Assembly: GCA_031382085.1 (NCBI GenBank)
Contig: JANMYM010000015.1
Span: 62,001 to 126,000, forward strand
Direction: 5' to 3'
Length of the DNA stretch: 64,000 bases
Source: UBA964 sp031382085
Lineage (GTDB): Bacteria; Pseudomonadota; Gammaproteobacteria; Steroidobacterales; Steroidobacteraceae
Position 1 is the first letter of the stretch; each line of letters opens with the position of its first letter. The translations under genes and the position numbers were made by a program. The notes beneath the pieces are model-generated. The model had not been told where the DNA came from. It saw nothing but the letters and a program-made list of their open reading frames with translations, and did not search any database. Of this stretch, positions 17,802 to 24,729 are shown in pieces.

Positions 17802-17947
17802 CCACTGTCCGGTGCCGGTGGACCTTTAATTTAACTTAATATACATTATGCGAACTAGTAATATAGGAGCGAAGTTGAAGTGTCCGCTTCCAGCGGTGTT
17901 GAAATGTCCTCCTGGCGAGCGATAACCGCCCGCCTGAAGGCTCGGCA

Positions 17948-18240
17948 ACCCGGGCACGTTACGAACTCAACATCGATGGGATCTGTGCGAACACGGCGGC
18001 CGCTAAGGGCCGTGTCGAACGAGCACACAAGACGCTGCAGGATCGCTTGGTCACCGCAAAGTTCGATTAGCGGGGGCTGCGCAAGGTGACGCAGAACTTG
18101 ACGCTGCACTTCGACCGAAAGCTCTGTCTAATCGCGGATTCTGCGGAGAACCGGCGACTCATCGGGAAGTGCATCGATGTCTTTCAGTACCGCGATGGAC
18201 GCATCGAGATTCGAAGCGGCTGTACAGTCATCCTCTACTC
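17948..18240 (+). pseudogene. Decayed C-terminal fragment of an ISNCY-family transposase
   Basis: Two collinear pieces in different frames match the end of ISNCY (IS1202-type) transposases: first ELNIDGICANTAAAKGRVERAH and KTLQDRL ending at a TAG near 18070, then VTQNLTLHFDRKL, ENRRLIGK and VFQYRDGRIEIR. The catalytic core before it and both ends of the element are missing. It marks the left border of the patchwork island right after the transporter gene. Confidence 0.7.
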
Positions 18241-18519
18241 CTCGGGTCCGTCCACAGCGCATCGTCCCGACGGGATCCACGTGCCCAGGAAGGCGGCACG
18301 CGACACCAAAACACAATGCCAGCTGTCCATGGCTGACATTGACTCAGCGATCCAATCCAAAGCGTCGCTCGGCCAAATGCGCCGCGGGCTCAGGGAAGTC
18401 GGCTTGACGCCTACGACACGCTAAGCGCGTTAGATCGTGGGCAGGCAGCTTGCGGCCGCGGCCGAGCGATGCTGCGGGCGTTTAAGCCTATGATTTTGGG
18501 CAAGTTTTGGAGCCTGCCG

Positions 18520-18741
18520 ATGTCACAGCCCCACCCGAAGCGGCCGCGCCTACTCCTGACCGCCCAGGAGATCGAGTGGCACGAGCGCGCTTTGTCGGAC
18601 GCGCGCGTGAGCATTGAGCTGGAGGGCTTGGCGTTTTCGCCGGCGGCCGAGGCAGACAATCGCGCCTTCGTGCGCGGTGAGATCGACATCGCCGAATCCA
18701 TTGCGCACAGCAAAGCGCGCTATGCCCGACGTAAGACCTAA
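18520..18741 (+). CDS. VbhA-like antitoxin of a Fic toxin-antitoxin module
   Basis: 73 residues from the ATG at 18520; an ATG at 18469 would add 17 residues without family support. Near residues 20-40 it has ERALSDARVSIELEGL, in which SIELEG fits the (S/T)xxxE(G/N) inhibitory helix of Fic antitoxins, followed by ADNRAFVRGEIDIAES, matching the VbhA-type tail. The known role is to place the Glu in the Fic active site and block AMP transfer. Its stop lies 20 bases inside the following truncated fic reading frame, the usual coupled layout. The antitoxin appears intact while the toxin is not. Confidence 0.7.
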   Translation: MSQPHPKRPRLLLTAQEIEWHERALSDARVSIELEGLAFSPAAEADNRAFVRGEIDIAESIAHSKARYARRKT

Positions 18742-18952
18742 CAAGCTCGGCATCACGGATGCCGTAGAGCTAGTACGCGCCGAAGGTGACTTAGCCGGTA
18801 AGCGTCTCATCGATTTGCGGGATGCACCCATTTGCGACAGCTTCGACATTCAGCACCGTCCAGCGGTCAATAAGGCACCTCGCGTTCTCGCCGAAACAGG
18901 CAAGTGGCGCGGTAGGGTCATGCGTTTCGGTGGTGAATTGCAGGCTGGCTAA
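18722..18952 (+). pseudogene. Truncated Fic AMP-transferase toxin
   Basis: A 76-residue frame that begins as Fic proteins do (NKLGITDAVELVRAEGDLAGKR, then LRDAPICDSFDIQH) and then jumps to an ETGKWRGRVMRFGGELQAG tail before TAA. In the intact family the QH stretch leads into a YDWAGE-type helix and later the catalytic HPFxxGNGR motif; both the middle and the catalytic motif are gone. So an internal deletion has removed the active site. It overlaps the antitoxin gene by 20 bases. Confidence 0.65.
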
Positions 18953-19196
18953 CGCGCGCTCGGAAGCGCGGCAGAATTGCGCACGCGGGCACCAGAACTT
19001 CGTCCTACAGAGCCGGTCGAAATTCACCGACATATATGTCTCGCCAACGCCGCCAACATGGAATCTGGGCCGTTACGGTCGCAGAGAACAATGACGCGTG
19101 CGGCGCGGCCAGAATGATTCCCCGTTGCACGACGCAGAGCGTTTGTCGTTCGCTAGCGCACGGAGTTGCGACCCTCACGAATTTGAGAGTGTGAAC

Positions 19197-19916
19197 ATGA
19201 CGATCAACAATGCGCTGGCCAGCGTGGCCGTGAAAGACATCAAAACTGCAGTGCAGTGGTACGAGAAAGTCATGGGGCGGCCAGCCGACGCGACGCCGAT
19301 GCCGACACTGGCCGAATGGCAATTCCCTATCGGGGGTGGGCTGCAGGTCTATGCCTTGCCAGAGCGCGCCGGGTCGTGTTCTTGCACGTTGGTTGTTTCT
19401 GATATCGGCTTCGAAGCGGCTCGGCTCGAGACGCTGGGTGTCGCCACCGGCGCACATACGCCGGCTACGCAAGTCAAAGTGTTCATGTTCAAAGATCCGG
19501 ACGGCAACAGCATTGCGTTTGCCCAGGTGCCTGATACGGTCCTAACGAAAGATGCAGTGTCGATTGCGCGTGCAGCTTATGAGGCTTACGTCTCGAAAGA
19601 CCGTGCGGCGATTGAAGCACTGATTGCCGACGACTTTCACTTCTCCAGCCCGTTGGACAACCTCCTAAACCGTGCGACCTATTTCGACCGTTGCTGGCCT
19701 AACAGCAAAACCACTGAGGGCTTTGAGTTCATCCACTTGGTGCAACACGGCGAGCGGGTGTTCGTTACGTATGAGGCACGTGCTAACGGCGGTCACCGCT
19801 TCCGCAATACCGAAATTGTCACCGTGCGCGGGTCGAAAATCGTCGCGGTAGAGGTCTATTTCGGATGGGACTTGCCGCATAAGGCGGCAGTTGGTGGCTT
19901 TGTCGGCAAGGCATGA
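19197..19916 (+). CDS. Fusion of a VOC domain and a SnoaL/NTF2-like domain
   Basis: 239 residues from the ATG at 19197, chosen because the VOC fold begins there (INNALASVAVKDIKTAVQWYEKVMG); the upstream extension has no domain match. VOC module about 1-115, ending VFMFKDPDGNSIAFAQ. From about 120 a SnoaL-like cone domain follows: ARAAYEAYVSKDRAAIEALIADDFHFSSPLDN, FEFIHLVQHGERVFVTYEAR and ending with a VAVEVYFGW strand. SnoaL folds act as cyclases, isomerases or binding modules. Function unknown; it heads a row of small, probably acquired genes. Confidence 0.72.
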   Translation: MTINNALASVAVKDIKTAVQWYEKVMGRPADATPMPTLAEWQFPIGGGLQVYALPERAGSCSCTLVVSDIGFEAARLETLGVATGAHTPATQVKVFMFKDPDGNSIAFAQVPDTVLTKDAVSIARAAYEAYVSKDRAAIEALIADDFHFSSPLDNLLNRATYFDRCWPNSKTTEGFEFIHLVQHGERVFVTYEARANGGHRFRNTEIVTVRGSKIVAVEVYFGWDLPHKAAVGGFVGKA

Positions 19917-20037
19917 CTGTCATGAGAACTACGACGGGATCGACCATAAACTCAGTACTGAAACAGCTGGCACGGGTGCGGCTCGATAATGGATTAATCC
20001 ACATCCCGGTTTTCATCACCCCGACAGGAAACAGGCC

Positions 20038-20520
20038 ATGAAAAACACACCCAAGTCAAGGCAAGCCAAAGCGACCGCAGCCCACCGGCGGCTAAAGGTC
20101 TTCATCGGCGACTGGCATGCCGAAGGAACGTCGTACGGTGACGGGCAGGATGCCACCGATCCGCGGGCGGCGGGCGTACCGTGGAGGAGCGACGAAAGCT
20201 ACGAATGGCTGCCTGGCAGTTACTTTGTGCTGCATCGCTGGGATGCACAGATGGGAAAGCACGAATTCAAGGGAGCCGAGATCATGGGCTACGACGAGGC
20301 CGACGGCGGCTACTTCACGCGCATGTTCGACAACGCCGGTCACCACCCCGACTACGCTGCGAGCGTTGACGGCGACGTCTGGCGCTTCACGAACGCGCAA
20401 ACGCGCGCCACGGTGACGGTGCAGGACGGCGGCGACACGATGACCTTCAACTGGGAATGGAAGAACGGGGGTAAAAAGTGGCTGCCGTTGTGCGATCGCG
20501 TTGCACGCCGGGTGCAATGA
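20038..20520 (+). CDS. DUF1579-like protein
   Basis: 160 residues, soluble, with a ten-stranded lipocalin-like pattern typical of DUF1579: LKVFIGDWHAEGTSYG near residue 20, then SDESYEWLPGSYFVLHRWD, EIMGYDEADGGYFTRMFDNAG and VTVQDGGDTMTFNWEW. A good binding site (AGGAAACAGG) precedes the ATG. The family has no fixed biochemical role; many members occur in soil bacteria as single genes in variable regions, as here. Confidence 0.72.
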   Translation: MKNTPKSRQAKATAAHRRLKVFIGDWHAEGTSYGDGQDATDPRAAGVPWRSDESYEWLPGSYFVLHRWDAQMGKHEFKGAEIMGYDEADGGYFTRMFDNAGHHPDYAASVDGDVWRFTNAQTRATVTVQDGGDTMTFNWEWKNGGKKWLPLCDRVARRVQ

Positions 20521-20630
20521 ACGAGGAGCATGAAGTCAACTCCAGGTGAAACTACCCCGGCCTACTTACCACCCATGATGTTTGTGTTCAGCTATGGCTG
20601 TAATGTGTCGGCAACCTGGAGAAATTAAAA

Positions 20631-20999
20631 ATGAATATTCTGTTATGGGTGCTACAAATAGTGTTGGCGTTGTTATCTATCGCAGGGGGCTACTTCCAGA
20701 TTTTCAAGATTGATCAGCTGCAGGCGAATGTTGCCTCAATGCGCGAACTTCCCCATGGCCTGTGGGCATTCTTCGGAGCCTTCGGATGTTTGGCAGGATT
20801 GGGTTTGATTTTGCCTGGCGTGACTAACACGGCACCGATTGTGATTCCAATCGCGGCGGCCGCTTTGGCTGCGGAAGCCGCTTTAATTAGCGCGATTTAT
20901 ATTTACTATCGCGACTTTTCCCCTCTGCCTTATAGCGTAGCCATGACAATCATGGCTGCGTTTATTGCTTATGGAAGGTTCGTTTTGAAACCATTTTGA
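20631..20999 (+). CDS. DoxX-like small membrane protein
   Basis: 122 residues with four predicted membrane helices (about 4-24, 44-64, 70-92, 98-117) and the DoxX-like features LLSIAGGYFQIFK and a helix-breaking PHGLWAFFGAFGCLAGLGLIL. GGAG lies 10 bases before the ATG. DoxX relatives serve in thiosulfate oxidation or oxidative stress, but most, like this, have unknown function. Confidence 0.72.
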   Translation: MNILLWVLQIVLALLSIAGGYFQIFKIDQLQANVASMRELPHGLWAFFGAFGCLAGLGLILPGVTNTAPIVIPIAAAALAAEAALISAIYIYYRDFSPLPYSVAMTIMAAFIAYGRFVLKPF

Positions 21000-21155
21000 G
21001 GTGACCGTCAGCCATGGCGGAATGAGCGACCGCGAGCTTCGACTGTCAGCTGGAGGCGGTGTTAATCCCGAGACCGATTTTCCTAATTTTGACCCGGATT
21101 GGGGTTGCTCCCAGCCCAGAGTCAAAATCGAAGAACGAAAACGCAGACATAAATA

Positions 21156-21581
21156 ATGAAACGCACTTGGACAATTATTGGTGTCAATGACGTACCGGTT
21201 AGCGTCAAATGGTACTCATCTCTTTTTGGGCAACCCGCATCGGCACCTGGCCATGCATACTGGGCCCAAATCTGCGACTCGGATGGAACCGTATTGTTGT
21301 GTTTGCACCAATGGGGCTCGCATGAGCATCCGTCTTTGGTGAGTCCAGACGCGGCGTTCCCTGGCAACGGACTACTTTTGTTTTTCCGGGTCGATGATTT
21401 CGACACGGCACTGCAGCGAGGTCGCAAGCTTGTCTCTACACTCGACGAAGAGCCTAACGAAAATCCAGCGACCGGGACAATGGAATTCGCGCTTCGAGAC
21501 CCAGATGGTTACTACGTTATTGTCAGTGCAATGGAAGGCGTGACTTTTTGCCTACCTCGCGGAGAACGTGGGGTTCATTGA
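21156..21581 (+). CDS. VOC-fold protein
   Basis: 141 residues, one VOC pair: WTIIGVNDVPVSVKWYSSLFGQPA at the N-terminus, LLLFFRVDDFDTALQRG in the middle and EFALRDPDGYYVIVSA at the end, where the Asp-Pro-Asp-Gly turn is typical. The His in LHQWGSHEHPS may be a metal ligand. Its 3' end overlaps by 30 bases the remnant on the opposite strand, showing how tightly the island has been stitched. Confidence 0.7.
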   Translation: MKRTWTIIGVNDVPVSVKWYSSLFGQPASAPGHAYWAQICDSDGTVLLCLHQWGSHEHPSLVSPDAAFPGNGLLLFFRVDDFDTALQRGRKLVSTLDEEPNENPATGTMEFALRDPDGYYVIVSAMEGVTFCLPRGERGVH

Positions 21582-21930
21582 GCGCTCCGCGCCGTCTTTG
21601 ATCGCAGCGACATCGATTATCTTCATGCCCATCATTGCGTCGAAAGCGCGGCGCGCTTCTTTACCGCCGACGGCTAACGCCTCAGTCAATACGCGGGGGG
21701 TGATCTGCCAGGGGAGGCCCCACCAGTCGTTGCACCAGCCGCACGCGCATCCTTGACCGCAATTGACGACCATTGCGTTCAAGTAGCCACCGGTCTCTTC
21801 TTGGGCCTCGGTCGATCTGAAAAGAGAATGCTTTGTTGTGCGAAAACTCTGGACTGCCATTGAGGGCAAGGCAGAACACTCCGGCGACGGTGAACCCCAA
21901 CCCGATGGAGAGTGGTGAGAATCAGGTCGC
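21552..21930 (-). pseudogene. Frameshifted copy of a PhnB-like VOC gene
   Basis: Two frames together match the intact protein at 22119-22595. The N-terminal part (FCLALNGSPEFSHNKAFSFQI, 21750s-21880s) and the C-terminal part (CGWCNDWWGLPWQITPRVLTEAL, then KEARRAFDAMMGM) are in different frames, with the shift near 21810; the first third of the gene is missing or scrambled. It is therefore a decayed paralogue, not an expressed gene. Confidence 0.75.
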
Positions 21931-22000
21931 CCACACATGCGACATCTCCAAGGAAAAGAAGTACCTTATTTAGGCAGCCTTTCCAGCCGAACTCACGACG

Positions 22001-22088
22001 TTAGTGCGCGACGTCGCCGGGGAAAAATTCGTAGATCAATTTCAGTTTGGTGCTGCCGTCAAAGGGCTCAACCTGATATGTCAGCGCT
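22001..22088 (-). pseudogene. C-terminal scrap of an AHSA1/START-type (SRPBCC) protein
   Basis: About 29 codons ending in TAA read LTYQVEPFDGSTKL then LIYEFFPGDVAH, which resembles the final strand and helix region of AHSA1-domain proteins. Nothing upstream continues the frame. AHSA1 and PhnB-like genes are often neighbours, so this may be the residue of a former gene pair. Confidence 0.4.
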
Positions 22089-22118
22089 GTCCATGGCCAA
22101 GAGTACCTGCTCGTTGCG

Positions 22119-22595
22119 TCAACCGCAGGCCGCTTTTTCGATCGTGGCGATGTCGATTTTCTTCATCGGCATCATCGCCTCGAAGGCGCGTTTGGCTTTC
22201 TCGCCGCCCGCACTCAGGGCATCGGTCAAGACCTTGGGAGTAATTTGCCACGAGACGCCCCATTTATCCTTACACCAGCCGCACTGACTCTCCTGGCCGC
22301 CATTGCCGACTATCGCGTTCCAGTACCGGTCGGTCTCCGCTTGATCTTTGGTTGCGATCTGGAAGGAGAAAGCCTCATTGTGCTTAAACTCGGGGCCGCC
22401 ATTGAGTCCGACGCAAGGGATACCGAGAACGGTAAACTCGATCACCAGTGGATCGCCCTTCTTGCCCCCCGGAAAATCGCTGGGCGCTGGTTGCACAACA
22501 CCCACTGAGCTGTCGGGAAAGGTTTTCGCGTAGAAGCGAGCAGCAGCCTCTGCGTCCTTGTCGTACCAAAGGCAAATCGTGTTCTTATTAGCCAT
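22119..22595 (-). CDS. PhnB-like VOC protein (3-demethylubiquinone-9 3-methyltransferase domain)
   Basis: 158 residues. The sequence runs ICLWYDKDAEAAARFYAKTFPDSSVG, FTVLGIPCVGLNGGPEFKHNEAFSFQI, YWNAIVGNGGQESQCGWCKDKWGVSWQITPKVL and ends AFEAMMPMKKIDIATIEKA, matching the PhnB/YjdN-type family through its length. Despite the domain name the family are VOC-fold proteins of unknown activity. A decayed second copy lies just downstream at 21552-21930. Confidence 0.85.
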   Translation of the reverse strand: MANKNTICLWYDKDAEAAARFYAKTFPDSSVGVVQPAPSDFPGGKKGDPLVIEFTVLGIPCVGLNGGPEFKHNEAFSFQIATKDQAETDRYWNAIVGNGGQESQCGWCKDKWGVSWQITPKVLTDALSAGGEKAKRAFEAMMPMKKIDIATIEKAACG

Positions 22596-22757
22596 TGTCG
22601 TCCACCCAATTACATCGAGGGGGGTAAGTTTCTGGGGTCAGTCTAAAGGCGGCGCGAGCCAGTCACTATCTAGTTGTCCGGTCTTTAGCCGTAAGTAGTC
22701 GCCTACAACCGTAGCTTTTTTTCTTCTACCGGGGCAGAGGCGGAAGTAGATTGGCTC

Positions 22758-22795
22758 TGTAACCCCCTGACGATCAGGACCATGCGGGAGTAGAG
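22758..22795 (+). repeat. IS3 left inverted repeat
   Basis: Starts TGTAACCCCCT and ends AGTAGAG; pairs with the complement of 23899-23937, with TCAGGACC conserved between. Confidence 0.85.
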
Positions 22796-22816
22796 TTTTC
22801 CGACAGGAGAGCTCTA

Positions 22817-23112
22817 ATGAAGAAGTCGCGTTTTAGTGAAGAAAAGATCATATCGATCCTGCGCGAGGCGGATGCCGGCGTGAAGGTGGTGGAGCTGTGC
22901 CGCAAGCACGGCATGAGCGATGCCACGTTTTAGAAATGGAAGGCGCGGTATGGGGTCTTGATGTGTCGCAACTGCGGCGACTGAAAGATCTGGAGCTGGA
23001 GAACTCACGGTTCAAGAAGATGTACGCGGATCTGTCGCTGGCGCATGAGGCGTTCCGGGATGCCGTCGAAAAAATGGACTGTGACGCCCGATGTTCGTCG
23101 CGAGCTCGTTAG
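22817..23112 (+). pseudogene. IS3 orfA (helix-turn-helix protein), broken
   Basis: Opens MKKSRFSEEKIISILREADA and continues VKVVELCRKHGMSDATF, the usual orfA helix-turn-helix, then meets TAG at 22931 where the family has an aromatic codon (Tyr) before KWKARYG. A frameshift follows: the leucine-zipper part (LRRLKDLELENSRFKKMYADL) is in another frame and ends at 23112. The element can no longer make a normal OrfA or OrfAB fusion. Confidence 0.85.
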
Positions 23113-23896
23113 CATGATGGTGACGCAGCACTGCCTGACTGTGCGTGAAGCGTGCCGTACGGCACGCTTCACGCGCTCGGCGTTTTACGCGCCACGCCAG
23201 CCGCGCAGCGATGAACCCGAGATCACGGCGATCCAGGCCTACATCGGTGAGAACCAGCGTCACGGCTTCGACAAACTGTATCCGGTCGTGCATGCCCAAG
23301 GCCTTGGCAAGCATCGGCTATATCGCGTGTACAAGGCGCTGCGGCTGAATCTCAAGCGCAAGGGCAAGCGGCGGTTGCCGGCGCGAGTGAAAGCGCCGCT
23401 GAGCGTTCCGGCGCGTCCCAATGAGACCTGGTCTGCGGACTTCATGTCCGATGCGCTGTGGTCGGGACGACGGTTCCGCACCTTCAACGTGCTCGATGAC
23501 TTCAACCGCGAAGCGCTGCGGATCGAGATCGACACCAGCTTGCCTGCGCAGCGGGTCGTGCGGGCGCTGGATCAGCTGATTGAGATCCGCGGCAAACCGA
23601 AAGTTCTGCGCACCGACAACGGGCCGGAATTTATCAGCGAGGCATTAGCTCTCTGGGCCAAACGTCACGGTGTCGAACTGCGTTTTATCCAACCCGGAAA
23701 GCCGATGCAAAACGGCTATGTCGAACGCTTCAACCGAACCTATCGCGAGGAGGTCCTGAACAGCTACATCTTTGAATCGCTGGGCGAAGTGCGGCGCATG
23801 ACAGCCGAATGGCTGGTTCGCTACAACGAACATCGGCCACACGAATCGCTCGGCAACCTGGCGCCACGCCAGTACTTGATGGCAAAATCAACCTAA
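23045..23896 (+). CDS. IS3 orfB transposase (DDE integrase core)
   Basis: 283 residues from ATG 23045 (ATG 23060 also possible). The HTH_21-type region is followed by rve core motifs: first Asp in ETWSADFMSDAL, second Asp in LRTDNGPEFIS, and Glu in MQNGYVERFNRTYREEVL, with final RPHESLGNLAPRQYL. All three catalytic residues remain, so the protein itself looks intact, although normal production through an orfA-orfB frameshift is not possible because orfA is damaged. Confidence 0.88.
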   Translation: MRRSGMPSKKWTVTPDVRRELVSMMVTQHCLTVREACRTARFTRSAFYAPRQPRSDEPEITAIQAYIGENQRHGFDKLYPVVHAQGLGKHRLYRVYKALRLNLKRKGKRRLPARVKAPLSVPARPNETWSADFMSDALWSGRRFRTFNVLDDFNREALRIEIDTSLPAQRVVRALDQLIEIRGKPKVLRTDNGPEFISEALALWAKRHGVELRFIQPGKPMQNGYVERFNRTYREEVLNSYIFESLGEVRRMTAEWLVRYNEHRPHESLGNLAPRQYLMAKST

Positions 23897-23898
23897 CC

Positions 23899-23937
23899 CT
23901 CTACTTCTAAACGGTCCTGAAAAACAAGGGGGTTACA
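23899..23937 (-). repeat. IS3 right inverted repeat
   Basis: Complement begins TGTAACCCCCT and includes TCAGGACC and AGTAGAG, matching the left end. Confidence 0.85.
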
Positions 23938-24114
23938 CGTAGTTCTCGTTGTATTGACGGCAATTCTTGCCTGGCCAGTAGTCCAATTCTTCTTGCGCTG
24001 ATTGGAGCCATAGCAGGCGACGGTTTCGTATTTTAACGTTCCCATTAGTAACCCTTAATGGGCGTGTTCAGCAACGGCGATAATCTGTCCGCAACCGGCC
24101 AGGAGCGGGATTCG
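23938..24114 (+). other. Non-coding stretch with a membrane-protein tail
   Basis: Immediately after the IS, 23939-24001 reads as 20 hydrophobic codons (VVLVVLTAILAWPVV..) and TGA, plausibly the end of a membrane-protein gene cut by the element or a deletion. At 24064-24103 a 35-40 base stretch (GTGTTCAGC..GCAACC) resembles 20583-20621 upstream of the DoxX-like gene. Confidence 0.35.
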
Positions 24115-24726
24115 CTAACTAAGCTTAGCTGATACCTGTGAGGGTCGCACTTGTTGACTAGCAGCAGCCAATTTTTGAAGTTTCTCCGAAATTTTATCGA
24201 ATGAAAGTACGAAATCAATATGGCCCGACTTTATAGCATGAACAGGCATGTCTTTTACTTCTGCAGATGGGTCTTGAGCAAAAGTTGTTCCACCCTTTGC
24301 CTTGATGTGCTTGCATCCGTCAGTGCCGTCGCCGCCATACCCAGAGACGATTATGCCGACTGCCTGTGCACCCATGGCCTTTGCTAACGAAGTAAAAAGG
24401 AAATCGATCTGCTTGTTGCGGATAGTGCGCGGGGAGACGACTCTGAATGTATAGTTCTCTATAAAAAGGTCCGCGTTCGGTGGGATCACGTATATGTGAT
24501 CTTTTCGAATCGGCATCGCGTCGGAAGCTACGGTTACTTGCATGTTCGTGTGCTTCACCAAAATTTCCGCTAAATAGCTGTTGGCGTCGGGATTCATATG
24601 AGAAATAATGACAAAGGCCATCCCTGTATCAGATGGCAGGGCGTCCAGCAACGCCTTATATGCATTCAGAGCTCCTGCTGAGCCGCCGATGCCCACGACG
24701 AGAGTGGGACGAAGTAACCGTCCCAT
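24115..24726 (-). CDS. Stand-alone CheB-type methylesterase domain protein
   Basis: 203 residues and no receiver domain. CheB catalytic residues can be placed: Ser16 in GIGGSAGAL, His43 in ISHMNPD and Asp133 in SGYGGDGTDG. The VIPPNADLFIENYTFRVV and IDFLFTSLAKAMGAQAVGIIVSG segments are family standard. The CheB domain removes methyl groups from, or deamidates, chemoreceptors; free-standing copies with KaiC-like partners occur in other soil bacteria as signalling modules. It starts 3 bases after the KaiC-like gene stops and is surely co-transcribed. Codon and base use are more AT-rich than the window average, a sign of acquisition. Confidence 0.87.
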   Translation of the reverse strand: MGRLLRPTLVVGIGGSAGALNAYKALLDALPSDTGMAFVIISHMNPDANSYLAEILVKHTNMQVTVASDAMPIRKDHIYVIPPNADLFIENYTFRVVSPRTIRNKQIDFLFTSLAKAMGAQAVGIIVSGYGGDGTDGCKHIKAKGGTTFAQDPSAEVKDMPVHAIKSGHIDFVLSFDKISEKLQKLAAASQQVRPSQVSAKLS

Positions 24727-24729
24727 AAG

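Larger units (their letters stand above)
22758..23937 (+). mobile_element. IS3-family insertion sequence (IS407/IS2-like), 1180 bp
   Basis: Bounded by imperfect inverted repeats of about 38 bases beginning TGTAACCCCCT, with TCAGGACC and AGTAGAG blocks conserved inside both ends. It contains a broken orfA and an intact DDE orfB. Flanking bases (GGCTC on the left, CGTAG on the right) give no target-site duplication, so a rearrangement probably followed insertion. Confidence 0.88.

Noticed and set aside
16664..17839. A 391-codon frame overlapping the SLC13 transporter in another phase
   Set aside because: Composition is Arg/Gly-rich and without membrane helices, while the transporter frame has full family motifs.
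19029..19040. Perfect 12-base palindrome GACATATATGTC
   Set aside because: Looks operator-like, but occurs once and not at a promoter I can define.
18400..22600. Integron gene-cassette array
   Set aside because: Gene content is cassette-like, but the gaps show no attC-type inverted repeats with GTTRRRY/RYYYAAC boxes in the needed arrangement, and the genes are on both strands.
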